IMG/VR virus record: IMGVR_UViG_3300022752_000015
Coordinates: 124,001 to 188,000 of that record
Source: a virus
Direction: 5' to 3' (one strand)
DNA length: 64,000 bases
Below the pieces are notes generated by a model. That model saw nothing but the letters and a program-made list of their open reading frames with translations. It was not told where the DNA came from and made no database searches. Shown here one piece after another: positions 18,193 through 27,164 of the stretch. The position numbers and the translations under genes are program-made. Within the stretch, counting starts at the first letter, position 1, and each line of letters opens with the position of its first letter.

Positions 18193-19125
18193 TCAATCTT
18201 TGGGTTTTTTAGAAACTGCACGGCCAGACATGCGTTCCCAATCTCTGTCTTTTCTAACCTCAAGATTCTTTTCCCACGCAGCTTTAAGAACAGTCGGTTT
18301 AACCTCAAGATTTTTTGCAACGTCGATCATAGCATTGATGTCCTTAGGGAAACAGTGACCCCCGCTGCCAAAGTCACCATCAGGTCCAGGTACACTCCAG
18401 TGGCTTGATCCTAACCTAGAATCATACTTTGCATATTCAATTACCTTATCATAATCCACATTTAATCCGGATTTATCTAGGGCATTACAAACCTGATACA
18501 TCTCGTTTGCAAACGAAACCTTAACTGTCAGGAAGTTATTAGTGACATATTTCACCATCTCAGCTGTCGTTGACGAAGTTTTGATGAGTGGAACTTTTGG
18601 AAACGCTGTTTGAAAAACTTGTTTCACGGTATTAATCCACGGGCGAGGTCCACCAAGAATAATACGATTTTGATTTCTCATGTCATCTAGAGCGTTGGCC
18701 TCTGTGAGAAATTCTGGATTAAAAACTACATGAAGGCCTTGTTCCGAGAACATCTTGTTCCATCTCTCAGTAGAGCCAGGAGGAACCGTGGATTTTACTA
18801 CAGCAATTCTCTCGCCAGGTAAAGTTGCCAATTGCGAAAGAACACCTTCTACGATAGACAGATCCGCAGATCCGTCATCATACATCGGAGTCGGTAGACA
18901 CACAAAATACACTTTTGAGAAGTTTTCAGATGCTTCACATGACTTTACGAACTCATTTACATTAGTCGGGTGTAATCCTTCTGGTGTTGTTGGTTGCTTT
19001 CCTCCAGTACAGACTTTTCCTGTCTTGTCATGCACCAAGACGTCGAATCCTCTTTCAGCAAAGACAGTAGTAAGAGAGCCGCCAACAAACCCTTGACCTA
19101 CAACAGCAATAGATTGTTTCTTCAT
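18193..19125 (-). CDS. UDP-glucose/GDP-mannose dehydrogenase family protein lacking the C-terminal domain
   Basis: A 310-residue NAD-dependent nucleotide-sugar dehydrogenase, the family that oxidises UDP-Glc, UDP-GlcNAc/ManNAc or GDP-Man to the uronic acid. Seen are the Rossmann motif VVGQGFVGGS, VCLPTPM, VVKSTVPPGST, FNPEFLTEANA, the central helix VKYVTNNFLTVKVSFANEM, and the catalytic Cys in SGGHCFPKDINA. Family members are usually about 390-450 residues with a third UDP-binding domain. Here the protein ends soon after the central helix, in a Lys-rich tail. It may be a natural short phage form or a changed activity. No SD precedes the ATG, and a promoter abuts it. Confidence 0.85.
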   Translation of the reverse strand: MKKQSIAVVGQGFVGGSLTTVFAERGFDVLVHDKTGKVCTGGKQPTTPEGLHPTNVNEFVKSCEASENFSKVYFVCLPTPMYDDGSADLSIVEGVLSQLATLPGERIAVVKSTVPPGSTERWNKMFSEQGLHVVFNPEFLTEANALDDMRNQNRIILGGPRPWINTVKQVFQTAFPKVPLIKTSSTTAEMVKYVTNNFLTVKVSFANEMYQVCNALDKSGLNVDYDKVIEYAKYDSRLGSSHWSVPGPDGDFGSGGHCFPKDINAMIDVAKNLEVKPTVLKAAWEKNLEVRKDRDWERMSGRAVSKKPKD

Positions 19126-19131
19126 ACAAAG

Positions 19132-19160
19132 ATTATAAGAAAAAATAAAAAAATGATCAA
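19132..19160 (-). promoter_or_regulatory. Sigma-70-type promoter abutting the dehydrogenase start codon
   Basis: On the minus strand TTGATC (19160-19155) and a consensus TATAAT (19137-19132) are 17 bases apart. The expected start of transcription, 7 bases past the -10, falls on or next to the A of the ATG at 19125, so the mRNA would be leaderless. No Shine-Dalgarno is present, which agrees. It is an internal promoter for the dehydrogenase and genes downstream. Confidence 0.6.
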
Positions 19161-19162
19161 GA

Positions 19163-20068
19163 TTATTCTAACGCCTTAATAACAGTTTTCCATCCAACAT
19201 CATTCTTTATTACGTTCACTGATTCAATTATTTTGTCTTGAAGTTGATTCGCTTCTTTCAAGTTTCTTCTTATCACTTCAATTGCATTCTCAAATGAATC
19301 ATAAGTCATTATCGTAGAGATATTATTTTTAGGAACATAATTTTCTAATTCTTCTTCATAATCTCTAATGCTTATACAACCTCTAGCTGCGGCCTCAACA
19401 TCTTTAATCCACAGTGCATTTGCTGAGATGTTTTTTCCATTCACTTGCCAATTGACTTGCTCATTATGCACATAGATTTTTATATTTGACAAATTTTGCA
19501 AAAATTCTTGGTAAGGAGCAGGTTTCAGCACCTCGACAACAATTCCTTCACTTTTAAGATAATCAAAGAATTTTTTCCTATAAGGATGTAGTTGGCCACA
19601 AAAGCCTAAATCTATTTGTCGTGAAGATAATTCAGGAACAGCAGAACAATATTCTGGCAACATCCACATCTTCACAAATTTAGACCTTATTCCTTGAGAG
19701 TTGATAAAGTCGCTCCACCACTTCGACGTATTTAAGAAGGATAAAACATTCAACTCGTTATAAATCTTATGATATGAACCCTTGTATTGCGAATCATCTT
19801 TGAAAGATTCCCAAGGATCCTGTTCATAGATATAAATTTCTCTATTATCTAAAAACCTCTTAATTGTATGAACGTTGTTGTTTATTGTCCTAAGCTTTAA
19901 ACATGACAATATCCTATCATGGTTTGAAGATATTTTTTTATTCTTCAATATGTCATCAATTGTGCTAAAGGTCAATTCACACTCTTGACTTAAGGTTTTG
20001 AATAACTGATGTTGATAACAGTTAGACTGAATGTAAGACAAGTTGTCAATCAATACATGCAATTTCAT
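19163..20068 (-). CDS. Putative GT-B glycosyltransferase, CgeB-like
   Basis: A 301-residue protein. The N-terminal half is divergent. The C-terminal half has the shape of CgeB/GT4-like donor domains: IDLGFCGQLHPYRKKFFDYL, then IKIYVHNEQV, and WIKDVEAAARGCISIRDYEE, where an acidic residue precedes the 'A-x-G-C/T' turn. A basic, Asn-rich composition is shared with its neighbours. The ATG at 20068 overlaps the stop of the gene before it (ATGA). Its stop is 37 bases before the dehydrogenase start, and the internal promoter sits in this gap. Family call is moderate; donor and acceptor are unknown. Confidence 0.65.
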   Translation of the reverse strand: MKLHVLIDNLSYIQSNCYQHQLFKTLSQECELTFSTIDDILKNKKISSNHDRILSCLKLRTINNNVHTIKRFLDNREIYIYEQDPWESFKDDSQYKGSYHKIYNELNVLSFLNTSKWWSDFINSQGIRSKFVKMWMLPEYCSAVPELSSRQIDLGFCGQLHPYRKKFFDYLKSEGIVVEVLKPAPYQEFLQNLSNIKIYVHNEQVNWQVNGKNISANALWIKDVEAAARGCISIRDYEEELENYVPKNNISTIMTYDSFENAIEVIRRNLKEANQLQDKIIESVNVIKNDVGWKTVIKALE

Positions 20069-20769
20069 CTTTTTACTTTTTCTTTTGAGTAAGTTCTCTT
20101 AGCAATTTCAAAAGCATTTTGAAAATCTTCATCTCTATAATCAACATTTTCGTACGATAAAGACAACTTAAATCCCATTAGACACATGCCTCTGATTCTG
20201 TCAAAATCGTTTTTTTCCCAAGCAGAATAGACCTTATTAAGAATGTCTGATTGGTTCTTTTTACCTCTATGAAAGCCGTAATGAAATGCTTGAGATTCTG
20301 AAGAGTACCAGCAATGCTTCCCGGCAGGTATTAACTTTTCAGGTAATTGATTTCCGCGTAAAACGATATCATGACCCGTGTCTGCTCGATCAGGATACAA
20401 CTTATCAACTTTTGTTGCAACATTGACAGTGTTTTTTAAGCAAGTTAGTCCATATATCAAGCTGTCTGTCAAATAATCGTGTAACCAAGCTTGCGCACCT
20501 GTTACTCTAGAGTTACTTTCAAAAACTTCAACAAAGTTTTTTATAACTTCATTATGAGACAAGACAGTATCGGCATCAACCTTCAAGAAAAGTTGATGAT
20601 CTTTTTTAGCTTCATTCCACGCGGAAAATAATTTTTCATGAGCTTCTTTTTCTGGAAGATTAGAAACAACGTAATGTGTCAGTTCTACGCCTACTTGATT
20701 TTTTATTGATTCTTTACAAGTTTGAAAATCTAACTCTCCATGTTCCATGGTTCCAACAAAAATTTTCAT
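20065..20769 (-). CDS. GT-A type glycosyltransferase-like protein
   Basis: A 234-residue protein. It begins MKIFVGTMEHGELDFQTCKE, then a strand-helix pattern, and LFLKVDADTVLSHNEV, where DAD is a candidate DxD metal/nucleotide-sugar motif of GT-A enzymes. HYGFHRGKKN further on resembles the distal His-containing loop. Both ends overlap neighbours as ATGA. It is shorter than most GT2 enzymes, so it may work with the next product. The specific sugar is not inferable. Confidence 0.7.
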   Translation of the reverse strand: MKIFVGTMEHGELDFQTCKESIKNQVGVELTHYVVSNLPEKEAHEKLFSAWNEAKKDHQLFLKVDADTVLSHNEVIKNFVEVFESNSRVTGAQAWLHDYLTDSLIYGLTCLKNTVNVATKVDKLYPDRADTGHDIVLRGNQLPEKLIPAGKHCWYSSESQAFHYGFHRGKKNQSDILNKVYSAWEKNDFDRIRGMCLMGFKLSLSYENVDYRDEDFQNAFEIAKRTYSKEKVKR

Positions 20770-22076
20770 TTATCATTCCAATCTTGTCTTAACAAATACA
20801 TACAAATAGAATCATGATATTTTTCTTCTCTATACAACGATTCAACTTGTTTACCTTCTTTTTTGAACCCTAGATTCTTATAGACTTTTTGTCCCACCAC
20901 GTTGTATGATGCTGTTGTCAGCGAAACTCTATGTAAATTTAACGCGTTGAAACATACCTGAAGCATCAGCTTCCACATGAATTTTGCGTATCCTTTTCCT
21001 CTATGATTTTTGTGTATGTCCGCTCCTAACACACAATTGTTATTATTACGATCTATCGAATAGATCTTACAAAAGCCTACTTTTTCTTCATTAACGCAAA
21101 AAATATATCTTTTTTCTTTTTCTTTATGTAAAGAATTCCACCACCTCAAATGAGATTCTAAAGTAATAGGTTGTGGATTTGTCAAATTTTTTAGGACTTC
21201 AGGATCATTGTGCAGATCTACTAACCAATCATGATCATCGTCACAAACTTCTCTTAAAGAAAACAAGTCTTCTTTCTCACAAAAATGAGAATCTACAACT
21301 GAATAGAATTGACTAGAGATTTCAGAATTTTTAAACTTATGACTCATTGAACCTCTTTGATGTCCTACAAAGGGTAAATTATCTAATTGATACTCTTCAT
21401 GATAATCGTTGTTAGTTTTTATTATTTTTGCGTTTTTTGTAGGCTTTTCGTGAGTCAATATTTTATAAGAAATACTGTTTTCGTGTAGGAAACTAGGTAT
21501 TTGCCAGCCTGTATCTCTTAAAACTCGAAAGCCTATAGGTAATTGATATATTTCTGCTTCTAAATCGTTAGATATATCTAAATGAGATCCTTTATGAGGG
21601 GTAACGTCTATGCCAGAAAAATCTACGTTTTTTGACATAGCAAACCAAGTAAAGTTTGGTTTATTTTTATAAGTTTGAACGTTTCCAGAACCAGATGAAA
21701 ATCCGCCATAAGCTTCATATGATGAACCTAAAATATCAACTTTTGATAATTCATCTACAAGTAATTTATCCCATTCTTTAACTAACATGACTGTATCTGA
21801 ATCAGCAATCACATTAATTGAATTATTTTTTGATTTTATTTTAGAAAGAGCTAATTTAATTGCCTCACAATGTCCTCTAGTCCCTCTTTCGTTGTTAACA
21901 AAATGAGAAACTATTGATTTTGAGCTATGAAATTTGTTAAAAGAATATTCATCTAAACAGTAAGCATGAAATTTTAACTTGTTCTTATTACTAAGAAGTT
22001 GACTATAGTTTTTTTGCATATATTCAAAATAAGCAATTGAATTTTCGCTGACTGTAACATGAATATTAATTTTCAT
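20766..22076 (-). CDS. Fusion: GT-A-like glycosyltransferase plus GNAT N-acetyltransferase (PseH-like)
   Basis: A 436-residue two-domain protein. Residues 1-260 look like a GT-A domain: GHCEAIKLALSKIKS and INVIADSDTVMLVKEWDKL, with DSD as the DxD motif. Residues about 270-436 are a GNAT domain with LREVCDDDHDWLVDLHNDPE, HKNHRGKGYAKFMW (the acetyl-CoA loop R/Q-x-x-G-x-G/A) and NVVGQKVYKNLGFKKEG. In pseudaminic-acid-type pathways PseH acetylates the 4-amino group made by PseC. Here the aminotransferase gene is directly upstream (11-base overlap) and the PseB-like gene before that, which supports a PseH-like role. The fusion could pass the acetylated sugar straight to transfer. Confidence 0.8.
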   Translation of the reverse strand: MKINIHVTVSENSIAYFEYMQKNYSQLLSNKNKLKFHAYCLDEYSFNKFHSSKSIVSHFVNNERGTRGHCEAIKLALSKIKSKNNSINVIADSDTVMLVKEWDKLLVDELSKVDILGSSYEAYGGFSSGSGNVQTYKNKPNFTWFAMSKNVDFSGIDVTPHKGSHLDISNDLEAEIYQLPIGFRVLRDTGWQIPSFLHENSISYKILTHEKPTKNAKIIKTNNDYHEEYQLDNLPFVGHQRGSMSHKFKNSEISSQFYSVVDSHFCEKEDLFSLREVCDDDHDWLVDLHNDPEVLKNLTNPQPITLESHLRWWNSLHKEKEKRYIFCVNEEKVGFCKIYSIDRNNNNCVLGADIHKNHRGKGYAKFMWKLMLQVCFNALNLHRVSLTTASYNVVGQKVYKNLGFKKEGKQVESLYREEKYHDSICMYLLRQDWNDK

Positions 22077-23211
22077 TAATAATTTCTTTCACTTTTGTTG
22101 CTATTTGCAATATGTCATTTTCATCAAGCCACCATCCACAAGGCAAAGAAAATTGATTTTTTGAAAATTCTTCTACGCCAGGTAAATCAACGTTATGATC
22201 TTTAAATGCAGTATATTCATGATTAGGAACGTGTACTACTCCCGCATGTATTCCTGATTCATTCAACAACTTCAATAGTTGATCTCTTGTAATTTTAGGA
22301 TGTTTTAATTTCATAGTATAAACCCAAAATGTAGAGTTCGATCCTTCTGGAACTAATACTGGGCATAAAAACTTTTCTTGTTCAAAGATAGAATTATACA
22401 ATTTAGCATTTTTTACATGAGATGTCACAATTTTATCAAGATATTCAATCTGTGACAATCCAATTGCAGCTGACACATTATTCATGTTAAATTTGTAACC
22501 AGCTTCAAGTATATCTACGTCCCACTGCTGGCCTTTCCAATTTCCTGAAGCATCTTTTGCTACATCTCTATCTAACCCAAACCATTTCATAGACTTAGAT
22601 CGTTTATAATCTTCGTCAGACTTACTTATCAAAGCTCCACCGTCGCCTGTTGTGACGTGTTTAATAGCTTGAAAGCTGTAACAAACAAAATCGCACCAGT
22701 CATGTAACGGTAAATTCTCGTAAGATGCTCCAAAAGCATGGGCGGCATCCAAAATAAGCTTGATATTTTTTTCTTGGCAAATTTTGCTTAATTCTCTAAG
22801 TCTTGGAGGCGTGCCTGCCCAGGCAACAGCAATAACAGCTTTAGTTTTTGAAGTAATCTTATTGATAACGTCATCTGGATTTATCATTCCATTTTCAGGA
22901 TCTACGTCGGCCCAAACTACTTTTGCTCCTAAATTATCAATAGGAGTATTTGTAGCAACACAGGTCATAGAAGTAGAAATAACTTCATCATCTTTTGTTA
23001 CGTTTGAAAGACGTAGAGCCATCGTTAAGGCTGAAGTGCAACTGTTGACTAATATCAAATTTTTTGATTTTAGATATAATTTTAATTTTTCTGTCAGTTC
23101 AGTTACTTGGACACCTTCATTTATAAATCCTGACTCAAAAACTTTCTTAATTTCTTCTAAGGCTTTATCGACAGGTATATGAACTTTAAAAAGATGATAT
23201 TGTTTATTCAT
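22066..23211 (-). CDS. DegT/DnrJ/EryC1-family sugar aminotransferase, PseC-like
   Basis: A 381-residue PLP enzyme. It has VNSCTSALTMALRLSN, the Asp loop LILDAAHAFGASY, and the Schiff-base Lys in YSFQAIKHVTTGDGGALI, as expected for sugar aminotransferases that act on 4-keto-6-deoxy nucleotide sugars. The ATG at 23211 begins one base after the TAA of the PseB-like gene. A TTG at 23235 would add 8 residues and is less likely. Adjacent genes supply the likely substrate (dehydratase) and next step (acetyltransferase). Exact stereochemistry cannot be told from sequence. Confidence 0.9.
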   Translation of the reverse strand: MNKQYHLFKVHIPVDKALEEIKKVFESGFINEGVQVTELTEKLKLYLKSKNLILVNSCTSALTMALRLSNVTKDDEVISTSMTCVATNTPIDNLGAKVVWADVDPENGMINPDDVINKITSKTKAVIAVAWAGTPPRLRELSKICQEKNIKLILDAAHAFGASYENLPLHDWCDFVCYSFQAIKHVTTGDGGALISKSDEDYKRSKSMKWFGLDRDVAKDASGNWKGQQWDVDILEAGYKFNMNNVSAAIGLSQIEYLDKIVTSHVKNAKLYNSIFEQEKFLCPVLVPEGSNSTFWVYTMKLKHPKITRDQLLKLLNESGIHAGVVHVPNHEYTAFKDHNVDLPGVEEFSKNQFSLPCGWWLDENDILQIATKVKEIINEN

Positions 23212-23212
23212 T

Positions 23213-24238
23213 TTAGTTCTTTCTATTAGTTGCAATCTCTTCTATCTTTAACCCTTGAAAATTATCTAAAGACATGTCAATAATTCCAAGCTCATTAAGT
23301 TTGGCAAAAAGTTGTTCTTTAGTCATGACATCGTCGGCACTAGTGTAAGTGAATCTGTTATTAGTTCCAGACTGATATGCAGGTCCTATTACGTAGTGAG
23401 TTTCTACATCTTTTGTCCTGACGGATTCAGATTCGTTAACAAGATCTTCATGTTTTTTCTCGCCTGGTCTCAAACCAATTATTTTAATTGGTTTTTTATA
23501 TAAGCTTGAAAAAATTTCTGCCAAATCTCCTATTTTCATCGCTGGTATTTTAGGGATCCAAGTTTCACCACTCTCTCCTCTTTTTAAAGCTTCTAAAATT
23601 AGATCTACACTGTCATCTAAAGTCATAACAAATCTAGTCATGTTTGGATCTGTTACTGTCAAATTTTCAGAATACTCAGCTTGATACTTAAAAAGAGGAA
23701 TTATACTTCCTCTAGATTCTAGAACATTTCCATACCTAGTGCACAAAAACTTAACGCCAGTTGAGTCATTCTTTGATTGACTAGTTACAAGACGTTCAGA
23801 TATCCCTTTACACATTCCGTAAACATTTACAGGAGAGCAAGCCTTGTCTGTACTGACAAATAAAACTTTTTCAACTTTCCAGTCTGATGCCCAAGATTGA
23901 GAAATATCTTTCACGGATTTAACGACATTTTGAGTTCCTAACAAATTTGTCATTACGCTTTCAAAAGGGCTAAGCTCACAAGTGTCAACTTGTTTTAGAG
24001 CAGCCGCAACAATTATGATTTCAGGTTTGTAATGAAGTATGACTTCTTTTACTCGATTATAATCTCTAATGTCTCCAACAAAAAACTCTACATCCGTAGA
24101 AGAATTAAGTTCATTCTTTATGGTCCAATGTTTGGCTTCATCTCTAGAATAAACTGCGATTTTATCTCCGTTTATCAAAAATCTAGAAATTAATTTTTTT
24201 CCTAATGAACCTGTTCCACCAAATATAAGATATTTCAT
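23213..24238 (-). CDS. UDP-GlcNAc 4,6-dehydratase family protein, PseB/CapE-like
   Basis: A 341-residue extended short-chain dehydrogenase. It has the NAD loop FGGTGSLGKKL, YSRDEAKHW, VAAALKQVDTCE, VSTDKACSPVNVYGMCKG (with Y-x3-K), LCTRYGNVLESRGSIIPLFK, MTRFVMTLDD and IIGLRPGEKKHE. This string is characteristic of the PseB/CapE/FlaA1 group, which removes water from UDP-GlcNAc, often with C5 epimerisation, to give 4-keto-6-deoxy sugars. Length is typical. A YGMCK variant replaces the more usual YGATK. It begins a PseB-PseC-PseH-like trio. Confidence 0.9.
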   Translation of the reverse strand: MKYLIFGGTGSLGKKLISRFLINGDKIAVYSRDEAKHWTIKNELNSSTDVEFFVGDIRDYNRVKEVILHYKPEIIIVAAALKQVDTCELSPFESVMTNLLGTQNVVKSVKDISQSWASDWKVEKVLFVSTDKACSPVNVYGMCKGISERLVTSQSKNDSTGVKFLCTRYGNVLESRGSIIPLFKYQAEYSENLTVTDPNMTRFVMTLDDSVDLILEALKRGESGETWIPKIPAMKIGDLAEIFSSLYKKPIKIIGLRPGEKKHEDLVNESESVRTKDVETHYVIGPAYQSGTNNRFTYTSADDVMTKEQLFAKLNELGIIDMSLDNFQGLKIEEIATNRKN

Positions 24239-24271
24239 CGTTCAAATTATAACTTTTGCAAAAAAAACTGT

Positions 24272-25099
24272 TCAAAGTTTAGTAACATCATTTAAAGAAA
24301 TTTCAGATATTGTATCAGATCTAGTAGGTCTATAATCAATTTCTAAATTGTAATTTCTGCTTCCGTTTACAACAACATTGACATTTTCATTTCCTAGCTT
24401 AGAATGAAATACTCCGCCATCTAAAAGTGCTGAAATCTTGTATCTATCGTAGTATAACTTTTGATAATCAGTTTCGCTAAATTTTTTTAAAGAAGAAAGA
24501 TCTAAAAAAACTTCTTTTATAGCTTGAATTCTACTTAAAGCTGGTAGTTTTGCTAAAAAATTGCATTTATAAATTCCTTCATAATTTGTCTTATGAAACT
24601 CTACTCTTTTGTTTTGAATAAAATTATTTTGAGTCACCCATGCATATTTCCTTGAATTTTTTTTTGGACTTCCTTTATCATAAAGATGTCTTTCTGCAAC
24701 AAAAAATTCTTCTGTTCTTACAAACCCTACATCATCATTAGAATCTAAAAATGACTCACACATCTCTAGCTTTTTTAAAGAATCATCAAAATGGATTAAA
24801 TCAGATTCAATTATGTAAAGATATTTGTAATCTCTACTCATTAACGTTTGATAATTTTTCAAACACCAATGTATTGCACTCCAAAGTCCTACGTTTAGTT
24901 TAGATTGATAAACATTATTAAAGTTGTCTGTCAGCAATTTTACGCTACCTGTATAAGAAGAAGCGTTGTCAAATACCAACATGTTATGTAACGTTTTTTT
25001 ATCAAATACATTACACAAATTATTAACAACTTGATTCAAAATTTCAAATCTTGTAATATCTTTCGTACAAGTAACCAAAAGAAATAAAGTATCTTTCAT
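24272..25099 (-). CDS. Putative GT-A glycosyltransferase (GT2-like)
   Basis: A 275-residue protein. MKDTLFLLVTCTKDITRFEI, NMLVFDNASSYTG and LNVGLWSAIHWCL follow the GT2 N-terminal pattern. YLYIIESDLIHFDD offers E-S-D in place of the usual D-x-D. The ATG at 25099 overlaps the stop of the upstream gene (ATGA); the longer in-frame start at 25135 lies inside that gene. The end of the protein has a short conserved-looking tail (RPTRSDTISEISLNDV). A 33-base gap separates it from the PseB-like gene. Confidence 0.7.
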   Translation of the reverse strand: MKDTLFLLVTCTKDITRFEILNQVVNNLCNVFDKKTLHNMLVFDNASSYTGSVKLLTDNFNNVYQSKLNVGLWSAIHWCLKNYQTLMSRDYKYLYIIESDLIHFDDSLKKLEMCESFLDSNDDVGFVRTEEFFVAERHLYDKGSPKKNSRKYAWVTQNNFIQNKRVEFHKTNYEGIYKCNFLAKLPALSRIQAIKEVFLDLSSLKKFSETDYQKLYYDRYKISALLDGGVFHSKLGNENVNVVVNGSRNYNLEIDYRPTRSDTISEISLNDVTKL

Positions 25100-26229
25100 G
25101 TTAGTTCTCCAATAAAATTTTCCCAATTTTCCCAATAAGAATTATTAAGAATCTCTTTTTGAAGTTCTAACATCCCATTTCTTAATTTTTTAACGTAAGA
25201 ATCATCAAATAACAATTTTTCAATCGAGTTTGTTGCTTTAATTGCATCATCAACAAGAATACAATTAATGTTATCTATAAGATATTTTGAAGCATTTGAA
25301 GAATTAACGTATCTATTAGTCGTAATAATAGGAGTTCCAGAATTTAAGCAGTAATAAAAAACTCCTCCGCCCCAATCAGTCTGTTTAAAATGAACAGCCG
25401 CTTTTAATCCAGAAGTAATCTTATAAGATTGCCTAGGCGTGATTGTAGGAAATTTACCAGTTACGCCATTTTCTTTTGAATATCTGATGTCAGCTCCTGC
25501 GCTACGGACGTTTCCGCCAAAGTTTATTACTTCTGGAAGATTGATTTCCTTAAGTAAGGAATTCATTTTTTTGAAAATCTTATAGTCGTCTGGTTGTCTT
25601 ACTTCAAAGTTGTGATTAAACGAAGCAAAAGAAACGTTTTCGTAACCTGAAATAGAGACATTCGTGATATCTAGTAATGACTTTTCGAATGGTAGGCAAA
25701 AGACATTAACGTTGTTTACGTCTACATTTTTATTTTCATAGTTTGCAGGAATAAATTTGGCGGCATTTCTTGTTTTATAATTTCCAGGCGAACTATCCCA
25801 AGCATTCATCGTTGAAGATACCCATTTTGCATTTGGGAAATATTCTGAAGCTATTTTGAAATATTGGTATAAAGAACTCTCGCCGCCTCGTAAAGTGTGG
25901 AATACATCAATTGAACATTTTTGTTTTGTCAAATCTATGATTTGACAAGAGATGTCTTCTTCATAAAGATTATGAGATTTAAAATCTTTCAAAAAGTAAT
26001 CTTCTCCAAAAAAAGAAAAATTTTCTTCAAATGGATAAATTTCTAAATTTCTTTTTGTTTTGTCTTCAAAAGATTTACAAAGCATAGCAGGCCAAGTTGC
26101 TATTCTTTGCCAGTTTAGACCAAGAGTTCCTTTTTTAGGAACAAAAACCTTATGTCCCAATTTTGAATAGTGGTAGATCATAGAAGCTAGTCCACTTCTA
26201 TCATCTGTAGGAAATATTAAGACGTTCAT
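25096..26229 (-). CDS. Putative GT-B glycosyltransferase
   Basis: A 377-residue protein. MNVLIFPTDDRSGLASMIYH with a following 'LGHKVFVPKKG' looks like a GT-B N-terminal domain. The C-terminal part has HFKQTDWGGGVFYYCLNSGT, then PIITTNRYVN and CILVDD, the order found in GT4/GT-B donor domains, but the classic E-x7-E is not clear. The ATG at 26229 overlaps the stop of the upstream gene (TGATG); a TTG one codon earlier is also possible. Both ends overlap neighbours, so it is translated with the two GT-A genes beside it. Confidence 0.65.
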   Translation of the reverse strand: MNVLIFPTDDRSGLASMIYHYSKLGHKVFVPKKGTLGLNWQRIATWPAMLCKSFEDKTKRNLEIYPFEENFSFFGEDYFLKDFKSHNLYEEDISCQIIDLTKQKCSIDVFHTLRGGESSLYQYFKIASEYFPNAKWVSSTMNAWDSSPGNYKTRNAAKFIPANYENKNVDVNNVNVFCLPFEKSLLDITNVSISGYENVSFASFNHNFEVRQPDDYKIFKKMNSLLKEINLPEVINFGGNVRSAGADIRYSKENGVTGKFPTITPRQSYKITSGLKAAVHFKQTDWGGGVFYYCLNSGTPIITTNRYVNSSNASKYLIDNINCILVDDAIKATNSIEKLLFDDSYVKKLRNGMLELQKEILNNSYWENWENFIGELT

Positions 26230-27143
26230 CAAAATTCCTCTTCAGGTCCTTCTAAAAGAATTTTATTTTGTGGATATTTTACCTGGTCTTTATTAACCAC
26301 TTTGTATTCCCACCCGTCTGATTTACAGACATCAGTAAACCCTAATGGAATCCTAGAATTTTGCTTTTGTTGATATTGTTCATCAGACAATCTTTCATAG
26401 TACATACCAGAAGCAGATGGAGCATCTAAATAATAACCATATCTCTTATTGCCTCTAATGAAAGCGTATCCTCCTCTAGGATCATTCCATACTGGGGCGA
26501 ACAGTGGAACCCAGCTAGAATAGTTCGTTTGATCTTTTAACTTCAATTTTACTTCATTGTCGTACCAGTCTTCTGATCTTCCCCAATAATCTTGAGTCTG
26601 AGGCCAATCGACTGGGTACTTTCCGATTAAGTCAAAGACTTCTTTTTTGAAAAATCCCATCGTAGGGAAATGATTATCTGTTGGTTTGTAATATTTGTAA
26701 TTTTCAAGCTTAAAAACTTCACATCTATCAGCATCATACCTGTTTGATACAGTCGAGTTTCTAACAGCATTTACTTCTAATGCTTTCGCCTCATCAAAGT
26801 TGACAAAATCTTGAACTGTTTTTTCAAAAACTTCATTATTAACAATCAATTGCAAATCATCTTGTAAGAATAAAATCACATCATTTTTTGCGGTCTCGAT
26901 GATCATGTTCTTAGCGACGTATTCATCATTTACCCAATTTCTTTCTTTGGGATCTCTCAAAAATAAATCGTCTATCAAATTAGATTTTTTAAGATTAAAA
27001 AGATAATCTTGCAAACCTTTTTCAGTGCTACAATTATCAATAACAATAATTTGATTGTTGCTTTTTACATTTTCTAAAGACTTTAAAAGAGACTTAGCAT
27101 ACTTTAGTCTATTAAAAGTTGTAACTGCAATAGTAATTGACAT
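26229..27143 (-). CDS. Glycosyltransferase family 2-like protein
   Basis: A 304-residue GT-A protein. MSITIAVTTFNRLKYAKSLL and IIVIDNCSTEKG are the GT2 N-terminal strand and nucleotide-binding turn. LFLQDDLQLIVNNE gives the acidic metal motif. The middle has GFFKKEVFDLIGKYPVDWPQ, matching the GT2 'G-x-F-K-x-x-x-F-x-x-I-G-x-F' helper region, and W-rich acceptor loops follow. A strong SD (AAGGAGG, 5 bases before the ATG) marks a fresh translation start after a 21-base gap. Confidence 0.85.
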   Translation of the reverse strand: MSITIAVTTFNRLKYAKSLLKSLENVKSNNQIIVIDNCSTEKGLQDYLFNLKKSNLIDDLFLRDPKERNWVNDEYVAKNMIIETAKNDVILFLQDDLQLIVNNEVFEKTVQDFVNFDEAKALEVNAVRNSTVSNRYDADRCEVFKLENYKYYKPTDNHFPTMGFFKKEVFDLIGKYPVDWPQTQDYWGRSEDWYDNEVKLKLKDQTNYSSWVPLFAPVWNDPRGGYAFIRGNKRYGYYLDAPSASGMYYERLSDEQYQQKQNSRIPLGFTDVCKSDGWEYKVVNKDQVKYPQNKILLEGPEEEF

Positions 27144-27164
27144 ATTTGCCTCCTTATCTACTCT

